A stretch of DNA of 64,000 nucleotides from Nymphaea colorata (lineage: Eukaryota > Streptophyta > Magnoliopsida > Nymphaeales > Nymphaeaceae): positions 10,168,802 through 10,232,801 of the forward strand of contig NC_045145.1 of NCBI RefSeq assembly GCF_008831285.2. The letters are read 5' to 3'. The notes under the pieces are model-generated. The model had not been told where the DNA came from. It was given only the letters and a program-made list of their open reading frames with translations, and made no database searches. Positions 13,911-24,200 of the stretch are shown in pieces. The position numbers and the translations under genes were made by a program. The number at the start of each line of letters is the position of its first letter. Positions within the stretch are counted from its first letter, which is position 1.

Positions 13911-13970
13911 CTTAGATGCTGGGTGAGGAGAAGTCGCGGTCTTAGATGCTGGGTGAGGAGACGGCGCAGT
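13911..13970. repeat. Perfect-period 30-bp tandem duplication
   Basis: CTTAGATGCTGGGTGAGGAG begins at 13911 and again at 13941. The remaining ten bases of each unit (AAGTCGCGGT, ACGGCGCAGT) differ at four positions. Confidence 0.9.
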
Positions 13971-14849
13971 CTTGCTAATTGGTGCAACGGCCATATAGCA
14001 GCTCCCGCCATGACATTGGCCCCTCTGTTTCCTTCTCCGTCGTCTTCACCAACACCATTCTTTTGTTTGAGTGGCCCTCGATGGACAAGATGGCAGCCCG
14101 CTGTTCATCCAGGCCTGTGCACGGGTAACAGAGGGCCAAATAGGATGCTGTGAGCAAGAAAACGGCGATATCCTTCCTGAGCTTTTTCTTGGAGGACCCA
14201 TAGTTTATATGGGTGTTTTCTTGACCTTGCAAGTCCAAGAATTTGAAGCGGGTCTCATGGTTGCCTTTTATGCTCGCTATTCATTTGGAAGTTGTGAGGT
14301 TCAAATCTCAAACATATGGAGGGCTGCAAATTTTTTTCTATCCCTCGTGAGCTGTGTTGCATATAACGATGCTTATGTTTTCATGTATCAAATCTTGTGC
14401 AAACTTCTTCCTTGAATGATCTTTGTCTTCCTCCCCTCTGTGGTGTGTTCGAGTGGTTAGCAATATTACGTATATAGATCGTTTGAGAGGAGATATTCTG
14501 AAAAGAGAGATGATATTTTCATATCCTTTGATAAGGTAAAAAGGGTTTCATTGAAAAGACAAAACAGGTTGACATTGGATGGGCGGGTGTATGTACATCG
14601 TATTTTGTTTGCCTCTTTCTAGAGGCTTTTACTGAAAATATGCTCTAAGTATTATTAAGAGTTAATTACATTAATCCTATGTACTCGGGGATCTTTCGGT
14701 TTTCCTTTTCCGTGTAATTCTTTTGGATAAACCCTCTCATAAACTCAAGACGGTGAGTACCGCGGCCATTCTGCTACTTTACATGTGGTGACCTCAATTA
14801 CATAGAATTAATGTAATCTAACTCGGTTTAATGTAGAATTTTGCCTCCA
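13971..14849. other. Intergenic DNA with short unsupported frames
   Basis: Overlapping open frames on both strands at about 13.78-14.42 kb (up to 114 codons) lack any recognisable domain. A transcribed gene here cannot be excluded, but nothing in the sequence supports one. Confidence 0.35.
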
Positions 14850-14922
<73 letters not shown>

Positions 14923-14927
14923 ATGTG
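14850..14927. repeat. Compound (CT)n-(AT)n-(GT)n microsatellite
   Basis: About 12 CT, 8 AT and 14 GT dinucleotides run into one another, followed by GCGCATGTGTGT. Confidence 0.97.
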
Positions 14928-15419
14928 TGTATGTCCGTCCTTTAGGCTAGTCGTTCTGCTCCAATCTTACCAAAGGATCACCCCCATCATTTATACATGG
15001 AAGAAAGTCAATGCACAAAAGAATGGAAGGATTCTTTAACATGCATGAAAAGAATCCCAGAACCTATTACAACAAGCCACAGGGCATGGCTTTCTTGGAA
15101 CTAAGGAATTCTGAATCTGGCAATCTGAAGGATTTTACCAGGGACTTTATGTGCTTACGCCATTTTTTGGGACTGATCCGAAGATGGAGTCCTTCGCTGA
15201 ACAATGGAACTAAGCACGATACATTGCCAATGAGCCGATTCACATAAGCGTGGCTGTCCACCTAATAGCATGAAGGTCCAACCAGCTGCTCTCCCAGTTG
15301 GAAAAACATACTTTTAACTACCTTTGACAAAGCAAAACATTCTGGATATGACCTCTATTTCTGAAACCTTCACAATCTAACCTCCTCTGAAGGCAGCAAC
15401 TTTTCAGACCAACGTATTA

Positions 15420-15690
15420 CACACCCAAATTTTTATCTCATTTTCAAGCCCATGTGGCAGTGAAGGATGCCCCAAGCCTTCCGCCTGCTTATTTTGCTTA
15501 AGAAGGTAGAAGCTTTTCTCTTTGGACTAGATGAGAAATACTCGGCGCTCAGAAAACCATCATCCAAAATCATCTTACAGCAACCACCAATGAGCAATAG
15601 TCGTAAGGCTATCTTCCAGTGCCTCCATCGCCTTCCGTATGAATTCTTAGTGGAAGACTTTCTTGGGAGGAACACCTTAGTTGAAACTAG
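15420..15690 (+). pseudogene. Possible copia gag fragment
   Basis: Starting near 15495 the plus-strand frame reads VEAFLFGLDEKYSALR and then ILQQPPMSNSRKAIF. This resembles the FL-GL---Y---RSQIL segment of plant copia gag (the UBN2/retrotran_gag type). No zinc knuckle, protease or LTR is adjacent, so it would be a small orphan piece. The match is short and the call is tentative. Confidence 0.35.
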
Positions 15691-16045
15691 TCGCTCAAAA
15701 TTCTTTATAAGGAAATTGACCATCACCTTACTTGACGCCTATCATTTCACTCCCCCACACCACCATGCACTACATAGCCTCTGCATCCATAGAGGGAATT
15801 AGCCGAACCCCACACACCCTTATGCAACCACATATGGAAGGAGACGAAACACATTCATATAAGAACTGTCTACCATGTACTAATCCATACCTGTTTTGCA
15901 AGGTTGTCAAATATTTCTTTGTCTACATTCTGCACGTCACACATCCCAAGTGCAATGTTTCTATTTCAGTTAGCATCTAATTGTAATCTTGGGTATTTTC
16001 CAATTGATTTCCAAATGAAGCTGGCTGAATTTCCCTTCTTGAATA
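15691..16045. other. Intergenic DNA, nothing recognised
   Basis: No coding or mobile-element feature recognised. Confidence 0.35.
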
Positions 16046-16186
16046 CCAGCCATTTGGTCAAGCACTGGTTGGACCACGATATTCCCTTGCTGCTAAAAAG
16101 GTAGGTGTACGTCCTTACCATCCATTGGGTCAAGCATTGTTGGACCACAGTATTCTCTTGCTGCTAAAAAGGTGGACGTCCTCGTT
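16046..16186. repeat. Two-copy tandem duplication, 72-bp period
   Basis: CATTTGGTCAAGCACTGGTT at 16051 recurs as CATTGGGTCAAGCATTGTT at 16123. Both continue through GGACCAC, TATTC and CTTGCTGCTAAAAAGGT. Confidence 0.88.
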
Positions 16187-17690
16187 GACCTATAATTATC
16201 TAAATGATAAAAATTTGCGACTACCCTTTTTTGATATCTGATGCTTACAATATTCTCCATCGAACCTCAAATCAATCATGGCCCTTCAGTATCTACCTGC
16301 TTCACTTCTAGCTATCTCTACATGAAGAGCTAACACAACGTTGGTAAGTTTTTTCATCATGCAACATCCATCCAATAACACATTCATCACATCTTTGGCT
16401 ACCTGGCATTTGGGTGAATGACATCGAGCCAATTTGTCCTTTCACTTTTTGTCACATTCATCTCTTTCTTAGGGAAGTCTAAAACACATCCAAAGACAAC
16501 AACGTAACAAATTACTAAGACGTGCTAACATGAAATCTCTATGTCTAATGTCATTGTGACCACCCATCTGCCAATAGCAAGAGTCCAAGTTTGTCCCAAT
16601 CAAGCTCTCTTACTCCAACTACCTACTGTGAAATATGCAACTCATGGAATCCTTGAATCCTAGTGATTGCAAGGATTGGTCGATGAGCTAGTGAAGCAAC
16701 TTGAAATGTTCCTGATCACCAAGAACAATGGATCCATCAAAGAGATCTGAAATTGTATTTCCTAGAGAAAATCTGATAGGCTTCTTCATTGCTAGACTGT
16801 CATAACATAATTTAGTTGAAGGAGTTTTGGGCTTCGTCATGGGACTTGAATCTGCAATATAGGTATGAATTACTTTGGAGCAAAATTTTGCTTTTGATTC
16901 TTAAGAAAGGGAATGTCTTCTTGTCTAGGAAACGCAAACGACAAAAAGAGATGCTAAACCATTAATGTGTATATTACTTCATTTAGAACCATCTCGTATG
17001 ACCTAGCAGCCATTGGAAACCCAATGTGACGAGCATAGATTTTCTTGCTGCTCGATGGATTAGGCAACAATGATGAACCATTTATTGCTGTAGTTACTAT
17101 CCTTACAGCCGTCTTCATCTTGTTACATGGCAATGAGACAAGAAAAAGTAATCTTATTGCCATTTGTCCAAACAACAATATGGCCAAAAAAGTAGGGATA
17201 TGGCTACAAAAATAAGCATGGAAATTACAACAACAATTCATTTAGAAGATGTAGGTTCTCGCAACCAACAACAATAATCAGCAACAATAACATGAGATGG
17301 ACAATGAAAAAAGGCAAGAGAACAAAAAAAAGGGCATTACTTGTCAAATTTGGGTGAAGTCAAATCTAATTTCTACAGCTAGTTTATTCAGATGTATCAA
17401 GTCAATAATGTGACCCAAACTCTTACTCAAACTCTCACTATTAAAGTCAATGACTCCAAGTTCCAAACACTAGCACTCGTGCTCATGTGACAAAGGATCC
17501 AAGTAATTCAATGATTACTCATATTATAGGCCAAAAAAGTCATGGTTGCAAATGATTGAAGGAAATAAGTAAAGGGAAGGAATTGTAGAGAGAGAAGAAG
17601 ATGAGATAGAAAAGCACAACTGTGAGCAGGGAGAAGGTGGGATAGAAGTAGGCAAATGTGAGATCGAAAAGAGGAATAAAAACAAAAGGA
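16187..17690. other. Intergenic DNA, no gene recognised
   Basis: Low-complexity A-rich and GA-rich patches at 17280-17660. The frame at 16954-17241 (minus) has no recognisable domain. Confidence 0.4.
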
Positions 17691-18000
17691 TCTATAATAA
17701 GTTGAACAGCTGATGTCTTTACTAAATCTCTTGCAATTAGTGAATTTTCAAAGTGTTGTAACAAGCTGAGCATGGCAGATATCTATGCTCCAACTTCAGG
17801 GGGATTGTTGACGTTGAGGTTGTTTTTAGAAATTTAAAGAATCTGACAGTTCTTTAATTATTTACGATAACTTTTTGGTTTACATTGTAGTTTTGTCTTG
17901 TACCCTAATTCTCCCTTAAGGGTTAGGGTAAGTGATCGATAAGATTTTGGGACGTGTTTTCTTCTCTCTCTTTCTCTCACGAAACAGTAGTAAGATGAAG
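17691..18000 (+). mobile_element. Copia 3' end: RNase H tail, PPT and LTR start
   Basis: The plus strand encodes a run like ADVFTKSLAISEFSKCCNKL (17691-17795), the conserved C-terminus of copia RNase H (compare DVFTKTLPIGDFSKCCDKL at 29.39 kb in this window). It is followed by a purine tract (17796-17805) and an LTR-like start TGTTGACGTTGAGG at 17806. The LTR seems to extend to around 18000, including the TAGGGTTAGGGTAAG stretch typical of this family. The rest of the element is missing to the left. The LTR end is approximate. Confidence 0.75.
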
Positions 18001-18229
18001 CATCAACTCCAAAGTAGCAAGATGAGGTTCACCAGCTGCAGCTCCAAATTGGATATGCTCTAGCTCCCTCTTGAGGCATGTGATGTGTGAGGCTACATCC
18101 CCGAGCTGCCACCGTGACCACCATGTAAGTTCCTTCCTAACAAGCTCGAGTTAGAGACAACCCTAATCAGAGGGCATCCTCGAGTCGGGACATTCCAAGC
18201 ATTGCCTACAATGTTGTGACTGTTTGAGA
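18001..18229. other. Intergenic DNA between copia LTR and LINE remnant
   Basis: No feature recognised. It may include the missing 3' part of the LINE, but no reverse transcriptase motif is visible. Confidence 0.3.
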
Positions 18230-18230
18230 C

Positions 18231-18900
18231 CTAAGACCAGCACCGAAAGTATCTAAACATCCTCGAACTCTCCTCCATAGAAGACACGAAGGGGAAAGAA
18301 AAAACAATGGATGAGTGATCAGACAGAGAACGTGGAAGCACCCTCAACTGATTCCTCTGTGCCCAATTTTGACGCCATGCAGTGTTGATAAGGCACCAAT
18401 GTAGACGGCAGAGGACTCCTTCCCAACCCTGGCAGTTATTGGACCAAGCAAAGCATTGTTTCTGATCCTCCATAAGCTGCAAACCGCAATTAGACAAAAA
18501 TCTAGTAAAGCATCTACATGAGGAGAGGCAAGGGCTTCTACCTATTTTATCCTGAGGCCCTGATCATGCAATTGAAATCGCCCATGAGGAGGACCGAGTC
18601 CTTCAAGGATAGCAAAAATTGTAGCAGCTGACCAAGCGCATCAGACCTTGTGGCAGGCTTTGTGGGCAGGTGAAGACCACCCACCAGAAACAAATCATGT
18701 GGATCACGTTTGGTGCCTATAGGAAAATCCAATATCAATCAAGAAGGATACCAAGTGCAAACTATATGGGCTATCCCTTGAGGAAACTCTTGATTAAATA
18801 CCATAGCATAAGACGGCCATCTCACCCTCCATTGTTGAAATTTGGTAGCAGACGGCAATGTATCAGCAAGGCAAAACCATCCTGGGGAGTAATCTCTGAG
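18231..18900 (-). pseudogene. LINE ORF2 endonuclease remnant
   Basis: Apurinic-like endonuclease domain of a non-LTR retrotransposon, which would nick target DNA to prime reverse transcription. GDFN (Asp-Asn pair) and the C-terminal SDH signature are present in two separated frames (18547-18738 and 18231-18497), with a stop codon and a frameshift between. The beginning (YDLNFMLRDYSPGWFCLAD) resembles the FL-ET/KLL-RDF part of the domain but lacks a clear catalytic glutamate. It is non-functional. Confidence 0.75.
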
Positions 18901-18999
18901 CATGAAATTGAGGTCGTAGTTAGCCTCCCTTCTAACCATCTCTTCCCTGTTGAGGCGCTAACCTCAGGTTCAGCCCCTCTAGTCTTCGCCCCACTTGTA

Positions 19000-20310
19000 G
19001 CAGAGGACACATCTCGTGGGACCTCACTCATGTTCACCTGACTGCCATCCTTCAAGCTACCAAAAGGGTGTTTAACACCTTTGCCCCCTTCCCTGCCTCT
19101 CCTTTGGACGTTGACGAAGCTCCTTTTTCTAGACCTTACTATGCCCTTAGGTTTTGAACATGTGTTGCCAAGGACACCTACTGCCTTCCGCCCCAACTGC
19201 CATTAGCTCCCTCGTTGTATCCCCAATCTTGGACAGAGCGGCAAACCTATTTCGCGTTGGAGGAGCTGCTTTAGTAATGCTGTCCGGTGCGGCACCTGAT
19301 TGTGTTGGAGCAGGCGCAGCTGACCTCTATAGGACTTCGATAGGTTCAATGCTGCCCTGGACCTCACTTCGCTTCAGACATCTCTTCGGTGGGTGTGTAT
19401 TGATGCCACATGCCCTGCAGAACCTAAGACATCCCTCAAACACCGCTGGTTGAAGCAGAACCCACACTCCACCTAGACCAATCTCAACCTCCGTTGGGAG
19501 ACTACTTTGAACGAGAATTTATATCAATATGCAAGCATAGTTCGTCTGTGCCATTGTCATCGTTGGGAAATCTGCTTTTAAGAAGTCCCCCTTCAACCGT
19601 AATGCTATTGCTTGAAAAATCCATTGATTACATAAATAGGGAGCTAAACCTGGAAGTCTGACCCACAACAGTGCTGAGAGCAGAGGGTGGATCTCCATTG
19701 GCGATCCTGGTAGCCATCTCTATGCCACCAACCCCCCATCCCTTCTCGATCACTAAGCTCCTCCACATTAGAGACACAGACAAGAAAATCCCCGTTGCTC
19801 AGAATAGAAATCTAAGGAGTGACCCTCAACATCCACATGGAACACAAACCAGAGAGGAGTTTGGAGATATTACCACTCACCTTAGAAGATGTACACATGA
19901 AGCAGCACACCACCAACCACTCAAAGGCTTCAGCATGCATGGGAGACCCTCATCAGGAACCAGGATTCTGGGGTGCCTGTTACCTTCCATGACCTGCAAA
20001 GGAGGAATATCCTCCTCGCCTGACCCCTGACAGCCAGCTACCTGATCCGCCCTCGAGACCGTCTAGGCACTGCTCCTTGCTGGTTCACTCTGGCCATCAT
20101 TGATGCTTGCATACCCAGATTGAGCACTCGCCTCACACCCAAAGGTCTCCACCATCGAGCCACTACCATCTGGAGGCAAAGCTGCCTCCATAGATGAAGG
20201 CCCAGCTCGAAAAGACGCCATCCATTGCCCCCTTCAAAGAGCACCCACCCATGCCCACCATCGGGGCAACACCCCGGCGCCTCCCTTGAGAAGCTTTCAC
20301 ACTCCACCTC
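19000..20310 (-). pseudogene. LINE ORF1 (gag-like, CCHC) remnant
   Basis: RNA-binding ORF1 of an L1-type LINE. The CCHC knuckle near 19.39-19.43 kb is intact in pattern. The upstream DUF4283-like part and downstream basic tail are broken by several stops; the basic tail frame is 18822-19196 (GIVRSRKRSFVNVQRRGREG). The exact start is not determinable. Confidence 0.6.
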
Positions 20311-20330
20311 AGAGCCCTAGGAGAGAGAAT

Positions 20331-21077
20331 GGAGGAGGTCTCGCTTTCCAGACTGATGGGAACCTATTCAAAGTTGATATTCTTCGATCATGTCTGTAAT
20401 GCACATTCTATAACGGAAAATGTTTTCTTTTCCTACAATTACCTCGTCAACAGGTTTTTTTTTTTTGTTTTGGCTCTCTTTTATCATTCTTCTTTTCCCC
20501 TCCTTTCGCAAGTTGGGGTTAGCGTGCCTAGCTGATTTTTACCTGAAATCGACAGAACCTCTTCGTACAAAGCATGTCGTATCAATTTAGAAACACGCTT
20601 CAAAGAGTTAAACGGATCAATGTCAACATGTTGCACTAGATCCTCAAGAACTTACGCCAATTGAAAATCTTTTTCTCCTTTTCCTTCTAGAACGTAGAAG
20701 GCAAAACACAGAACAAATAAAGATAAACAGACAAACCTCGCTCTTGAAATTAAGTCAACCACCCTACCTGCAAGCATGAGGATATTCATCCCTACACTTG
20801 CTTGCTTCCTGCATCCCTAAAAAGTCTCAGTGGTGAATCCACACAAGAGAAAGAGAGAGAGAGAGCCATCAACTCATTGTGGCCCAGACACCTCGCCATA
20901 TAGAACCAATCAAGTCGACACCTCCAAGAAAAAAGAGACTTACATAGAGAGACTACAAAAACCATAAGAAAAAGGAACCCAGATACTTGAACTCAATTAA
21001 CAGACATACAATAACTAATACACCATTTGTAATACATGTAAAGCCGCTTGAGTGAATATAGCCTATAAGATAAATGG
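20331..21077 (-). other. APC2 3' UTR and downstream flank
   Basis: Immediately downstream (minus strand) of the APC2 stop codon at 21078-21080. The 3' UTR must begin here. I see no strong AATAAA signal; the T-rich stretch and TTGTTATTG-like context just after the stop are compatible with a plant 3' end, but the poly(A) site cannot be placed. A GA-rich microsatellite-like tract (AGAGAGAGAG) lies at 20850-20865, and a T10-plus run at 20455-20466. Confidence 0.4.
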
Positions 21078-21200
21078 CTACTTTTTCAACAAGTATGTAC
21101 CATCTCGCAGCTCTAATTTTTCCACTGATACAAGGCCTGATAAGAAGTTCTGTAACTGATGAATTGATTTGTCGTAAGGATGATCACCCATGCAAAACAT
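21078..21200 (-). CDS. APC2: APC2 terminal exon
   Basis: 123 bases including the stop TAG (21078-21080), after acceptor TTGCAG|ATGTTT. It reads MFCMGDHPYDKSIHQLQNFL, then SGLVSVEKLELRDGTYLLKK. The C-terminal GTYLLKK end matches the family, so the true stop is reached. Confidence 0.95.
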   Translation of the reverse strand: MFCMGDHPYDKSIHQLQNFLSGLVSVEKLELRDGTYLLKK

Positions 21201-24200
21201 CTGCAATAATGGTGAAGATTTGCTGAGCTGCTTTTCAAATAGATAGCAAGATCGTTATGATAACAAAAACTAACCACTCTTACCTTCAAAGTGTTATGAA
21301 TTCGATCAAGGGTCATGCTACCAAAGTTTGTAAGCATTCCAAATACATATTTCTGTAGCATGAAAGAGATCATACGATTCAGACTAAACACATACGAATA
21401 CAGTTTGCAATACTGCACTTCTTATACATGGCAGTATTTGAGATAGAAGAGAACTATATTTTGGTTTGGACCAGTTGGGAAGACTTTTTCAAATGCATGG
21501 AAGCAAATGACAGGATGAGAACAACTTAAATGAAACAAATGTCAGGAATACGCAGAGATGAAAAACATAATTAAGCATGGTATGCAATCAATTTAATTCC
21601 TTTAAGGCAGCAGATACCAACATTTCACAAATTACTCAAACTCCTTAGCATTGACTTGAAACGAATATATATGGAAGAGGAATATTCCAACCAACCACTC
21701 GTCCCAATCTTGCAAGAAATCATACTCAAAGCCCTACCAACTACCATAAAGGCCCACTAACATGAATTTATTCTCCTATACAACAACAAACCTCTATCAC
21801 AAAGGAGGAGTACCCGCACGGTGCTGGTACGACACGGGTACGGGTACGGCCCTGGGTACGGTAGGGTACTGCGTTGACCGTACCGATTGCGGTCAACGCA
21901 CTCAAGGTCATTTTTGACCTTTTTCATACTAGGTCAATGTTGATTGAGTCCAAATATGTTCAATTTTAATGTTTAACGATTTTTACATTTTAACTTAAAC
22001 CATTTTAAGGTTAAAATTTTCGAAACCCTCATTTTAATGTCCCACTTCCCTCTTTTTTCTTCATTTTAACTTCTATATATGTATGTGCATGTGTGTGTAT
22101 GGCCGTACCCCCACACCCAAGTTTTTTAAAAATGGCCCGTACCCGTACCCGCACCGGCACCCGCACCCGTACCTATGTGACATAGCAACAAACCAATCAA
22201 TAATGCTAAAAAAGATGTAAAGTTAAAAATCACAAAACGTTAAGTCAAGAATGCATAACATTACATCGAGCCAAAAGCACAATCTAACTATTTAACATTT
22301 GGTTGGCCCCACCATTTGGCATCTTATAAACAGATGCACATAGTTAAAAATCTAAGAGAAGCCAAAGTTGTATAAATAGCATGTCAGAAGTTAGGGATAT
22401 AATCACCACTACCAGGGATCTAGCAGTGATTACATGCCCTAGGTTGTTTGTCACCCTATTTCAGTTGGTGGATCATGGTAGTCAGTCGGCTGCTTGTCAA
22501 TAATACCAGTAGCATTGAGCAAGCAGGATCAAGGAGGCACTTTGGACACAACTTTTATCAGACCCAATGCTGAGTGGAAGTGTCTTTGACCTGTCAGATG
22601 TCTTTCGAAGTCTGTTGTCGATTGTAGACCACGAAGATGAAGTTCAATTTGATGTTAGCAAATCTGATGTCATCCGATCTGATGAAGCCTGTTGAATGTC
22701 GTCTAAAATCGCCTGGTTCTGATACTAGGGGAATAGGAAGAGGAACAGACATGGGAAGCTCAAACACAGTGGTACTTGGAGCGAAAACATAAGGACGAGA
22801 CTCAAAGAATGTAATATCCGCAATGACAATCTCTTTTTTGTTATGGGGATCAAAGCAACGATAGCCTTATTGATTAGCAGAATATTCAATGAACACACAT
22901 TTGATAGCTTGGGCAGCAAGTTTGTTTTTGTTTGGGCCCAAGATATGTGCAAAGCAAAAGCATCCAAATACTTTGGGAGGTGTATGAAATAATGGTCGAT
23001 CTGGATATAGTATTGTAATGGGGATGCATTCTTGGATGGCAGACGAGGGCAATCTATTGGTGAGGTAACAAACGGTAAGAATGGCATCACCTCAAAAGTA
23101 GGCAGGCATATGAGTATGCAACATGAGGGTGCGGGCCACATTTAGAAGTTGTCGATGTTTGCGTTCAGCAATTGTTGGGATGTGTGGGGACATGTATATT
23201 GTGGTCGAATCCCATGATTGGCATAAAATTGAAGTAGAACTGAAGATTTAAATTCAAGAGCATTATCAATGCGAATATTTTTGACAGTAACACCAAACTG
23301 AGTTTATATTTCATTGACAAATTTCTGAAAGATCCAAATGACTTCAAACCTGTCCCATAACAAAAATATCAAACTGACTCTAGTCAAATCATCAACCAAA
23401 ACAAGGTAATACTAGAAACGTGAACGAAAGGAAACTTTACTTGGACCCCAAACATCAACATGAAGAAGATCAAACGGACTTTGACTCGATGGACTTTGAC
23501 TCGAAGGGAAACTACTACGTGTATGCTTGCCTAACTGGCATGCATCACATAAGAATAATGCAAAAATATCTAGAAAGATGTGACGAAGCTTGGACACAGA
23601 TGGATGACCCAGTCTGAGATGCCACTGCAAAGGAGAAGGCTTCGATGTGAAAGAGGATGCAACAACATCTACAGGGACAGAAAGAAAATAAAGCCCCTCG
23701 CGTTCATGGCTGCCACCAATCATCTTCCCAGTTTGTAAGTCCTGAAAAGAACATGAACCAAGATAAAAAATGACTCTACACTGTAAATCTCTAGCCAATT
23801 GCTTAACAGATAGCAGGTTAACAGGAAATCGAGGAGCCTATAGCACATGTGTAATGGTGCCAAAAGGTGTGAGGTAGATATCACCGTTGCCCAAGATACG
23901 GGACAACTTGCCATCAGCCAACCTGACGTGTTGTGGTGTAGTGAACCTGGTAAACGATAAAAACATCTGTGGCTGATTACAACAATGCCTGGATGCTCCT
24001 GAGTCAATCATCCATATCATACCTGGGTCATTGGTAGGAGCACCAACAGAGGAAGCCGAATCTATTGCAGTTGTGTTGGTCGAAGCAGGGGTAGACCTCT
24101 GAGCTAGAACCAGCTCATTCTTCTTTGCTTAAGTTGAGTGAATACGATGGAGAACAGGTAGGAGACTCAACCATAGAAGCTGTAGCCTGTGAGGAAGTTG

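Larger units (their letters stand above)
18230..20330 (-). mobile_element. Decayed LINE (L1-like), ORF1 plus ORF2 endonuclease only
   Basis: Reading the minus strand from 20.3 kb, an ORF1-like region contains a zinc knuckle at about 19390-19430 (FCRACGINTHPPKRC; CX2CX4HX4C) preceded by the stretch around VEIGLGGVW, as in plant L1 ORF1 proteins. ORF2 follows with an endonuclease/exonuclease/phosphatase domain: LLMGDFN near 18560-18585 (the conserved GDFN) and LPRSLSDHSSIVFSF near 18300-18345 (the conserved SDH). Several frameshifts and stops break both frames. No reverse transcriptase (FADD) is present on the downstream side. Losing the 3' half is atypical, since most LINE copies are 5'-truncated. 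It lies about 0.75 kb downstream of the APC2 stop codon. Confidence 0.8.

Noticed and set aside
13784-14415. Overlapping frames on both strands that might be a small gene
   Set aside because: No domain, no splice evidence, and the 30-bp tandem duplication (13911-13970) contributes to the openness.
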